From Kiritimatiellia bacterium (GTDB lineage Bacteria; Verrucomicrobiota; Kiritimatiellia; RFP12; UBA1067), in assembly GCA_017521065.1 (NCBI GenBank), contig JAFXEA010000560.1:1-6509 (forward strand): 6,509 nucleotides of DNA, written 5' to 3'. Under the pieces are notes generated by a model. It was not told where the DNA came from and did no database searches. It saw nothing but the letters and a program-made list of their open reading frames with translations. Position 1 is the stretch's first letter. Every line of letters starts with the position of its first letter. This document shows positions 1 to 5,812 of this stretch, in pieces. A program made the position numbers and the translations under genes.

Positions 1-2040
1 GCGGCAAAGAGACCGGTTGGTGTCGTTCGCGGCAAGGTGGCGAAGGGCGGCAAGGATGGGGGGCCGGCGGTCGGCGTCGTCGTGACGGACGGCCTGCAGT
101 GCGTCCGCACGAACGAGAAAGGCGAGTTTGAGCTTCCGGCGCGTGAAGGCGCTCGCTTTGTATCAGTTACGGTTCCATCCGGGTACAGGTGCGCCGATTT
201 CTATAGTCCTATCGGCACCACTCTGAAATCGCATTTCTTTTGGCTTAGCCCGTGGAAGCCGTCCGCAGGCAAAGGCTGCAAGTTCGTTCATCTTGCGGAC
301 TCGGAGGTCGGAGGGGTGCATGAGACCGAGTGGATGGGTGATGTGAAGCGCGTTGCGGACAAGGATGACGTCGCGTTCATCGTCCATACCGGCGACATAT
401 GCCGCTACCGTGGAATGCGTACGCATCTTCTTGCCATGAACGCCCAGACGATGGGGCGGCCTGTCATATACTGTCTTGGTAACCACGACATGACCTCCGG
501 TACTTCGGGCGAGACGTATTTCGAGGCGATGTTCGGCCCATGCTGGCGTTCGTTCGAGGCGGGAGGCGTTCACTTCGTCGTGACGCCGATGCCCAACGGA
601 GATTTTAGGCCGTCATACACAATGGATGAGGTTGCGGACTGGGTGCATAACGATCTTGCGATGGTGCCGAAGGGGATGCCTGTCGTATTCTTCAACCACA
701 TGCTTACGAACTCTCACGACAAAAGCGCAGGGTTCACAATTGGACGAAAGATGTTCAACATTTCGAAGGCATGCAATTTCACGGGATTCGTTTACGGCCA
801 TCTCCACCAGAACCATTTTCAGAGGCGTGGCAAGACCGCCCTCATCTGTTCCGTGCCGCCGCAGATGGGTGGCATAGGACTGCTGCCTGCGACGCTGCGC
901 ACGATCCGTGCGGACGCGAAAGGGCGTCTTGATTCTGAAATCATATATGGAGCGCCGGAGAAGCCAAAAGCAGATCGTGCGGGTGCGGTATGGGAGACTA
1001 AGCTCCCAGGCAAGGTGCTGTTCTGTGCTCCGGTTGTCGAGAATGGACGTGTGTTTGTCGGCACGTCGGATGATGAAGGTTGTGGAAATGCATGCGTTGC
1101 CGCACTTGATGCGAAGACCGGCAGGATGCTCTGGTCTCAACCGATGGTCAACTCCGTGAACAACAAGCTTGTGTGTGCGAAGGGGCTTGTCATCGCGCAG
1201 GATGTTGAGGGACGTGTACGTGCGTTCGACCAGAAAAGCGGAAACATGATGTGGCGGTATGAGCCTCCGGTGCATACGTGGAAAATCATATTGAACGGGT
1301 TGTCCTATGATGCCGATACCGGGATTGTGTTCGCCGGAATCGGGAAGCGCATGGCGGCGCTCGATGCCGTCACCGGAAAGGTCGTCTGGAAAGATGCAGG
1401 ATGGGGCGAACGTGGAGAAGCGTGCGCTGATACGCCCGGCATTGGGGATGGCTGCATAGTCTCTTCCGGCAACTGGGAGGGGATGTTCTGCAACGATGTC
1501 AGGACCGGCAAGCTACTGTGGTCTGTCATTGACGGTACGAGACGATTCCCCGGTGCGACACCGCTTATCAGGGATGGGCACATACATGCGCTCGCGGCGG
1601 CATCATATCTTGAAATCGACCTGAAGACCGGCAAGACGGTGCGCCAGAAGAAGCTGCCGAGCGGAGTGCAGGTGACGACACGTGTTCTCATTACCGACAG
1701 TCATCTCATATTCGGAACGGTGAAGGCGGGCCTTCTTGCCCTTGACCGCAATACACTCGAAGTGGCCTGGAAGGGATCGGTCGGAGCGGCACTCGCCCCG
1801 TTCGCCGCCTACAGCAAGCGTCCGCAGCGGTGCGTGGGGACGATTCCCGTTCTCATGCCGGACGGAACTGTGTGCGCCTCCTCGAATGATGGCGCAATCC
1901 ATTTCTGGCGTGAATCCGACGGAAAGCACCTGAAGGAGTTCAGGACCAACGCTCCATACTTCGCCGATGTTGCGCTGGCAAATGGACGGATCTTCGCCGC
2001 CGATTCAGAGGGCTGCATCCGGGCATTTGACGTAGTGTAG
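1..2040 (+). CDS. Metallophosphoesterase fused to a PQQ-like beta-propeller (5' partial)
   Basis: The reading frame is open from base 1, so the true start and any signal peptide lie off the window; the GTG at 37 is only an internal codon. About 679 residues are visible. The first ~50 resemble the beta-rich, carboxypeptidase-regulatory-like N-terminal domain (MetallophosN) that precedes some calcineurin-like phosphoesterases (VRGKV, then NEKGEFELP). The catalytic domain follows: LADSE (298), GD in HTGD (391), GNHD (478), a lone His in FFNHML (697) and GHLH (796). These are the family's metal ligands, except that the first motif is D-x-E rather than D-x-H. From about base 990 to the stop run roughly eight propeller blades ending in patterns such as ALDAKTGRMLW, AFDQKSGNMMW and ALDAVTGKVVW. 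Such propellers bind PQQ in dehydrogenases, but in fusions like this one they more often act as binding scaffolds. It probably hydrolyses a phosphoester outside the cytoplasm; the substrate cannot be read from sequence. It converges on the PHP gene one base away. Confidence 0.9.
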   Translation, partial: AAKRPVGVVRGKVAKGGKDGGPAVGVVVTDGLQCVRTNEKGEFELPAREGARFVSVTVPSGYRCADFYSPIGTTLKSHFFWLSPWKPSAGKGCKFVHLADSEVGGVHETEWMGDVKRVADKDDVAFIVHTGDICRYRGMRTHLLAMNAQTMGRPVIYCLGNHDMTSGTSGETYFEAMFGPCWRSFEAGGVHFVVTPMPNGDFRPSYTMDEVADWVHNDLAMVPKGMPVVFFNHMLTNSHDKSAGFTIGRKMFNISKACNFTGFVYGHLHQNHFQRRGKTALICSVPPQMGGIGLLPATLRTIRADAKGRLDSEIIYGAPEKPKADRAGAVWETKLPGKVLFCAPVVENGRVFVGTSDDEGCGNACVAALDAKTGRMLWSQPMVNSVNNKLVCAKGLVIAQDVEGRVRAFDQKSGNMMWRYEPPVHTWKIILNGLSYDADTGIVFAGIGKRMAALDAVTGKVVWKDAGWGERGEACADTPGIGDGCIVSSGNWEGMFCNDVRTGKLLWSVIDGTRRFPGATPLIRDGHIHALAAASYLEIDLKTGKTVRQKKLPSGVQVTTRVLITDSHLIFGTVKAGLLALDRNTLEVAWKGSVGAALAPFAAYSKRPQRCVGTIPVLMPDGTVCASSNDGAIHFWRESDGKHLKEFRTNAPYFADVALANGRIFAADSEGCIRAFDVV

Positions 2041-2041
2041 G

Positions 2042-3457
2042 CTACAGCATATCCTTTGCAGAGATCGGCTGTGTCCATGCAATTGGGAAGTCCGGCTCAC
2101 GGTTGTTGGTGTAAGCATTATGCGGACATGCCACCTTTGCCCGAACGTATAGATCGTCCGGCAGCATGGTGTAGCTTGCGGTGCGTCCTTTGACGGTCTT
2201 GAATACGCTGCCGATTTTGTCGGAGTAGCGTTCGACTGTCCGGTGCATTGAGAAGTGTCGGCTTTCCAGCCATTTGTTGGGCTTGCCCTCGATCTCCCAT
2301 TTCACGATTTCCTGCACAGACGTATCGACGCCTTTTTTTGATCCGATGAATTCGATTCTGCAGTCGTCTCCGAATGAGGGATCGACTTCGACCGACAACG
2401 TGCGTGTGGCGCGGTCGAAGTGTACGCTCGCTAGGTTGAGACCGGTCGAAGCGTAGAAGTCGCCGCGTTGGAACGCCTCGATGATGCCCGGAATAGTAAG
2501 CTCATTTGCCAGAACCTGTACATATCCTGCCTTGCGTTTTGTTTTCTTTCGCATGGGGTTGTAGCCGTGTATGTCATCGCTTGCGAGCCCATATATCAGA
2601 GGCTGTCCCTTGATTGCGCGCATCGTGTTCACGACATCCCACCATTTGTCGTGGGTGAACTCCATGCCCGGGAGGTTAAAGCGCGGCATTGAGCCGGAGT
2701 TGCATACTTCGAAGAATCTGATGTCCGGACGTTCAGCTACTATGTGCGGCTGGACGTCGTAGCTGACCCAAAGCGGATGGTTGAGGGTCATTATCGATGT
2801 ACGGGCATCGCTAATGTTGCGGCTGTATTCATCGCGAATCCAGTCGAGACATTCTTCTACAGTGCGTTTGTTGTTTGCACGGCACGGTTTTGAATAGTTG
2901 ATGAAATTGCAGTGGAGCTCTTTGCCGGCTGTCGGAGCCGCCGACACTTCATTGCCTCCGATTGTCAGGAAGCGCCCAGGCTCATCGAGAAGCATTGCGA
3001 TTTCTTCGATAGATGCAGAGATGTAACATTCGCGTCCTTTATCGTCCTGCACAGTGCGGCAGAGTTCTAGACCCGGGAAGTCGCGCCCGAAGTTCGTGCG
3101 CATTTCCTGTGATATCTTCTTGCCTTTGTACGAATCGACCGGGATCGGTTTCTGTGGTTCGGAGGAAGAGACGTTATGATCGGAGAAACAGGTAAAATGA
3201 TACCCGGCACGTTTGAAAAGAGCCGCCGCCTCAATGGGGAATGTATCGCCATCGGAACGGATTGTGTGCATATGGGTGTTACCTTTGTACCATTTCCGTC
3301 CAGAGGCATTGCTTGAATAAGGAATGCCTCCAAAAGCGGGGCTGTCAGCCGCCGCAAGGGGACGCGCCGCCATGGAAATGGCACTCGCGCCTAGACCAGC
3401 AACAAAACGCCGCCGTCCGACAGAGGTGAATACATCATCAGCATCATTGAGTTTCAT
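2042..3457 (-). CDS. PHP-domain metal-dependent hydrolase with Tat signal
   Basis: This is a complete 471-residue protein. The N-terminus carries GRRRFVAG at residues 14-21, a twin-arginine motif, then an alanine-rich hydrophobic stretch and a likely cleavage near LAAA-DS (~37), so the protein is predicted to be exported folded. The PHP active site is intact: H62-x-H64 (NTHMHT), D93-H94 (FSDHN), E170 (GNEVS), H227 (LNHPLW) and D295-x-H297 (SDDIH). PHP domains bind two or three metals and usually cleave phosphoesters; related exported proteins are named CehA/McbA-family metallohydrolases. Residues ~345-471 form a beta-rich C-terminal region ending in AWTQPI. The ATG at 3457 is the only start codon in this frame between an upstream stop and the Tat motif. 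No Shine-Dalgarno sequence precedes it, and a TATAAT box lies only 7 bases upstream, so the mRNA may be leaderless. The substrate is unknown. Confidence 0.92.
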   Translation of the reverse strand: MKLNDADDVFTSVGRRRFVAGLGASAISMAARPLAAADSPAFGGIPYSSNASGRKWYKGNTHMHTIRSDGDTFPIEAAALFKRAGYHFTCFSDHNVSSSEPQKPIPVDSYKGKKISQEMRTNFGRDFPGLELCRTVQDDKGRECYISASIEEIAMLLDEPGRFLTIGGNEVSAAPTAGKELHCNFINYSKPCRANNKRTVEECLDWIRDEYSRNISDARTSIMTLNHPLWVSYDVQPHIVAERPDIRFFEVCNSGSMPRFNLPGMEFTHDKWWDVVNTMRAIKGQPLIYGLASDDIHGYNPMRKKTKRKAGYVQVLANELTIPGIIEAFQRGDFYASTGLNLASVHFDRATRTLSVEVDPSFGDDCRIEFIGSKKGVDTSVQEIVKWEIEGKPNKWLESRHFSMHRTVERYSDKIGSVFKTVKGRTASYTMLPDDLYVRAKVACPHNAYTNNREPDFPIAWTQPISAKDML

Positions 3458-3464
3458 GTCTTTT

Positions 3465-3470
3465 ATTATA
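3465..3470 (-). promoter_or_regulatory. Extended -10 promoter of the PHP gene
   Basis: On the minus strand the sequence TGTGGTATAATAAAAGAC runs directly into the ATG at 3457. It holds a perfect TATAAT (3470 to 3465) preceded by TGn, an extended -10 element. No good -35 hexamer is visible at 16-18 bases. Transcription should start about 7 bases below the box, at or next to the start codon, leaving no room for a ribosome binding site. The start position is predicted from spacing only. Confidence 0.65.
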
Positions 3471-3482
3471 CCACAGTCTTGA

Positions 3483-3503
3483 GAGGTGGCTGAAAAACAC
3501 CTC
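3483..3503. promoter_or_regulatory. Inverted repeat over the -35 region of the PHP promoter (possible operator)
   Basis: GAGGTG (3483-3488) and CACCTC (3498-3503) form a perfect 6-base inverted repeat with a 9-base spacer. Its centre lies about 35 bases upstream of the predicted PHP transcript start, where a -35 box would be expected and is poor. A regulator could bind here. The minus-strand arm also reads AGGAGGTG, but no start codon sits at a useful distance from it. The repeat is short, so chance is possible. Confidence 0.3.
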
Positions 3504-3845
3504 CTATTATTCCTAGTGGCGTCTTACCCGTTCTCCCAGTGTGGTGGTTTTACAAGTGCCTGAAAATGTCGGTTGCATCTTTTTTCCGCACAGGCAAAAA
3601 CGACCTATTGCGACGCCCTAGGCCGTATTTATCGTTTGAAGAAATAATGTGCGATATCTAGGCTTGGCGGTTTTGCGTGGGTGTGCATCTTGTTGCGGCT
3701 ACCGTGATTCCCCAGCTGCTGCGACTGATCGAAATAGAAGATACTCTACTGTCGTTAACCGCTTCTCCGGCAGATGCAATTCACCGACAAATGCGATAAA
3801 TGGGCAGTACTGAAACCATATGGCGGTGGCGCTTTGCAGTCATGC
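3504..3845. other. Non-coding stretch between divergent genes
   Basis: No convincing gene is present here. There is no tRNA, and none of the conserved cores of SRP RNA, tmRNA or RNase P RNA was recognised. The stretch is larger than the two outward-facing promoters need. It contains one fairly clear hairpin (3557-3596), a weaker two-part stem around 3617-3662, and TGCATCT three times (3574, 3684, and reversed at 3772). These could belong to an unannotated RNA or to binding sites, but none is strong enough to call. Confidence 0.5.
3557..3596. other. Imperfect hairpin in the intergenic region
   Basis: TGCCTG (3557-3562) pairs with CAGGCA (3591-3596). Inside it, TG-CGG (3567-3572, with one bulged T) pairs with CCGCA (3586-3590), leaving a T-rich loop of 13 bases. 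About 11 pairs form in total. It lies upstream of both flanking promoters, so it is not the terminator of either neighbouring gene. It might be part of an unrecognised small RNA, or chance. Confidence 0.3.
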
Positions 3846-3914
3846 TTCTCCAAATTTTATTTTATTTGTAATTTGCAAAGTCAAGTGAGTGGGAGATGGG
3901 TAATGTGCTATAAT
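3846..3914 (+). promoter_or_regulatory. Extended -10 promoter of the PSP1 gene with AT-rich upstream DNA
   Basis: TGCTATAAT at 3906-3914 is a perfect extended -10 element. At 16-18 bases upstream no TTGACA-like box is seen. An AT-rich block (about 3846-3879), containing CAAAT-N8-ATTTG and the palindrome TTTGCAAA (3872-3879), lies farther upstream and could act as an UP element or binding site. Transcription should begin near 3920, giving a leader of about 18 bases. Confidence 0.6.
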
Positions 3915-3925
3915 TTGCGGCAGTT

Positions 3926-3930
3926 GGAAG
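3926..3930 (+). promoter_or_regulatory. Ribosome binding site of the PSP1 gene
   Basis: GGAAG lies 8 bases before the ATG at 3939. Together with the promoter at 3906-3914 it fixes this start over the in-frame ATG at 3774, which lies upstream of the predicted transcript start. Confidence 0.6.
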
Positions 3931-3938
3931 ATATAAGA

Positions 3939-4601
3939 ATGACGGACAATGATATATTGGTGGCGAAGGTGCTCATGCCGGAGCGTGGCGTGTTTACCGT
4001 TCGTGTGGATGAGCAGCTGGTCGTTTCGGGCAAAGTGAAATCCGGGATGACTGGGCAGTTTGCCGTTGCGCTTGATTATGGCGAGGATGTCGGACGTGTC
4101 TTTTGCATACAGCCGTATGATCCGGCGATCCATGGTGAACGCATTCCGGGTTTTCGCCTTTTGCGGGCTCTGGACGTCCGGGATGAAAAGACCCTTTCTG
4201 AGAACGAAACGCTTGCCGCCGCTATGCGCAATGCGTTTCTTTCGTTCACCAAGGATATGGTGAGAGATATCCGTATACCTGTCGCAAGGTTGTCGCTTGG
4301 GCGAAAGAAGCTGTTCCTTCGTTATGTCACGGATCAGGTCAAGGTAGATCTTTCAGCGGCGCAGGAGGCGTTGAAGCGTCAGTTTGGTGTGGATGTGAGT
4401 CTTTGGGCCATGGGGCCTCGCGATGAGATATCTGAGTTGGGCGGGCTTGGTCCGTGCGGACGCGTCTGCTGCTGTAACAGCTGGCAGAGACGCTATCCTT
4501 CGAGACTTGCCCCCGACAGACGTTCCGGCAACTCATTGCCGTCATTGATGAATGGTACCTGCGGCCGCTTCAAGTGCTGTCTTGCATTCGAGCGATATTG
4601 A
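3939..4601 (+). CDS. PSP1-domain (RicT/YaaT-like) protein with a short C-terminus
   Basis: This is a 220-residue protein of the PSP1 family, which includes Bacillus YaaT/RicT, a partner in the Fe-S-bearing RicA-RicF-RicT complex that affects RNase Y and mRNA processing. The family core is clear: an N-terminal beta domain (residues ~5-60), the VARLSLGRKKLFLRYV region (115-130), MGPRDE (158-163) and GGLGPCGR (168-175). Two cysteine clusters follow: C173 with C177-C178-C179, and C208 with C213-C214 (CGRFKCC), which in RicT are tied to cluster binding. Two things are odd. The segment between the clusters lacks the usual MAK-type signature and reads RLAPDRRSGNSL instead. The protein also ends six residues after the second cluster, whereas RicT continues for several dozen more. 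The next gene begins immediately in convergent orientation and its C-terminus is intact, so this end looks real. The ATG at 3939 has a ribosome binding site and promoter. Function by family only; the true role here is uncertain. Confidence 0.85.
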   Translation: MTDNDILVAKVLMPERGVFTVRVDEQLVVSGKVKSGMTGQFAVALDYGEDVGRVFCIQPYDPAIHGERIPGFRLLRALDVRDEKTLSENETLAAAMRNAFLSFTKDMVRDIRIPVARLSLGRKKLFLRYVTDQVKVDLSAAQEALKRQFGVDVSLWAMGPRDEISELGGLGPCGRVCCCNSWQRRYPSRLAPDRRSGNSLPSLMNGTCGRFKCCLAFERY

Positions 4602-4609
4602 TTATATCG
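4593..4609. repeat. Inverted repeat spanning both convergent stop codons
   Basis: CGATAT (4593-4598) and ATATCG (4604-4609) form a perfect 6-base stem around a TGATT loop. The PSP1 stop (TGA, 4599-4601) and the first base pairs of the polyferredoxin stop (TAA on the minus strand, 4604-4602) lie in and beside the loop. The stem is AT-rich and has no T-run on either side, so it would be a weak terminator at best. Confidence 0.4.
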
Positions 4610-5798
4610 GCTTAATGACGATTGCGATGGGGTCGGCGGGGCAGGCGCTTTCGCAGGCGCCGCAGCCTCTGCATTTGTCGGTCTCGACTATCGGACACAT
4701 CACGTCCTTGTGCTTGACCAGCTTCACCGCCTTGAACGGACAGTACTCATCGCAGACGGCGCAGTATTCGTTGTTCGCCCATGCGATGCATTTTTTTGCG
4801 TTCACAATCGCTATGCCAATCGGACGCGTATGTTTTTCCTTCACGGATATCGGACGCAACGCACCTGTCGGGCAGACCTGTGAACATTTCACGCAGTCGT
4901 GGAAGCAGTACTGCTCCTGGTCGGGGTTCTTGCTCCTGAACTTGATCACGGGTGTGAATATTCCGTCAATTCCGCTTTCGCCGATATCTGGTTGAATCAA
5001 CTGGTATGGACAAGCCTGCATACAGTTTCCGCATCGTGCGCAGAGCGCGTTTATGCGCTTGAGGTCTGCACCCGGCGGACGCAGGGCATTGCGCCCGTTT
5101 GGACCGAATGTCTTGCTTGCGACGATTCCCGCCGCAGCCGCCGGAACGGATGCGAGCAGGGTACGTCTCGACACCGTCGATGAAAGGACCGTCGGCTTCT
5201 TGTCGTCAGTTTTTTGCCTGCGCAGGTTCTTCGACAGGATGGACATGCATTCCTGGAGGCGTCCCAGCGGACATATGCGGTGGCACCAGACGTTTGGTGC
5301 TAGGATGCTTATGAGCAGGACGGCGCAGAACGCGATTCCGGTCATTGCCGCAGTCATCGTGAACGGAGCACGGAAGGCTGAAAAGAAGCCGTTGAATATG
5401 CAGAGAGGATCAAGCCATATCAGTAGGGGGTATCCGCATGCTGCTGTGACTGCAATGATGAGCAGCAGTGCCTTGCTGAACATAGGTGTGTGCTGGACGA
5501 TGCCCTTGCCCCATGGGTTGAGTTTTCCGGCTGTTTCGGAGATGAATCCCATCGGACACATCCTCCAACAGAATACGCGTCCCTTGAAGAAGGAGAGGAT
5601 AAGCAGCGGTACCCCCAGAAGGAGTGACCATCCCGTCCAGGCTCTTGCCGCCGCTGTGCCGAAAAGGCTGAGAATTGGACTTAGCCGTGTCAGCCACGAG
5701 TTCGCCGCCGGGAATCTTTCGGCGGCGAATCCAAGGGCGAACGCGGCGGATACGGCGAATATCAAAATCCGCCAGACGTTTCGGCGCAGCCACTTCAT
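4602..5798 (-). CDS. NapH-like membrane protein fused to a NapG-like four-cluster ferredoxin
   Basis: This is a 398-residue membrane polyferredoxin, likely an electron carrier between the quinone pool and a partner. The N-terminal half is NapH-like: membrane segments at about 8-26, 54-71, 108-128 and 147-168, with the paired motifs CWRMCP (77-82) and CHRICPLG (172-179). Basic residues before segment 1 and after segments 2 and 4 put those loops in the cytoplasm. SRRTLLAS (210-217) and an alanine-rich hydrophobic stretch to ~228 follow, resembling a NapG/MauM twin-arginine signal now internal. The second half holds four 4Fe-4S sites: C253-C256-C259-C263, C298-C302-C305-C309, C337 with C346-C349-C353, and C376-C379-C382-C386. 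If the internal segment crosses the membrane, these clusters face the periplasm. The ATG at 5798 is chosen because AAGGAG precedes it by 8 bases; an earlier in-frame start at 5855 would lie inside the DUF362 gene and adds 19 residues unlike the family. The partner enzyme is unknown. Confidence 0.88.
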   Translation of the reverse strand: MKWLRRNVWRILIFAVSAAFALGFAAERFPAANSWLTRLSPILSLFGTAAARAWTGWSLLLGVPLLILSFFKGRVFCWRMCPMGFISETAGKLNPWGKGIVQHTPMFSKALLLIIAVTAACGYPLLIWLDPLCIFNGFFSAFRAPFTMTAAMTGIAFCAVLLISILAPNVWCHRICPLGRLQECMSILSKNLRRQKTDDKKPTVLSSTVSRRTLLASVPAAAAGIVASKTFGPNGRNALRPPGADLKRINALCARCGNCMQACPYQLIQPDIGESGIDGIFTPVIKFRSKNPDQEQYCFHDCVKCSQVCPTGALRPISVKEKHTRPIGIAIVNAKKCIAWANNEYCAVCDEYCPFKAVKLVKHKDVMCPIVETDKCRGCGACESACPADPIAIVIKPI

Positions 5799-5805
5799 CG
5801 GTCGT

Positions 5806-5812
5806 CTCCTTA
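5806..5812 (-). promoter_or_regulatory. Ribosome binding site of the polyferredoxin gene, overlapping the upstream stop
   Basis: On the minus strand TAAGGAG joins the DUF362 stop codon TAA to an AGGAG ribosome binding site, 8 bases before the ATG at 5798. Ribosomes finishing the first gene would sit on the start site of the second, which supports translational coupling and an operon. Confidence 0.75.

Noticed and set aside
613..1275. 220-codon open frame on the minus strand opposite the metallophosphoesterase
   Set aside because: It is a shadow of a gene with intact catalytic motifs and propeller repeats, rich in Arg and His as expected for antisense of GC-rich coding DNA.
3498..3505. Strong AGGAGGTG on the minus strand as a ribosome binding site
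   Set aside because: No start codon lies 5-12 bases downstream, and it is upstream of the TATAAT box, so it would not be in the predicted transcript.
3571..3781. TGCATCT repeated three times as a CRISPR or repeat array
   Set aside because: Only 7-8 bases long, irregular spacing and mixed orientation; too short to separate from chance.
3774..3938. In-frame 55-residue N-terminal extension of the PSP1 protein starting at ATG 3774
   Set aside because: It lies upstream of, and across, the extended -10 promoter at 3906-3914, has no ribosome binding site, and does not resemble the family; ATG 3939 has GGAAG at 8 bases.
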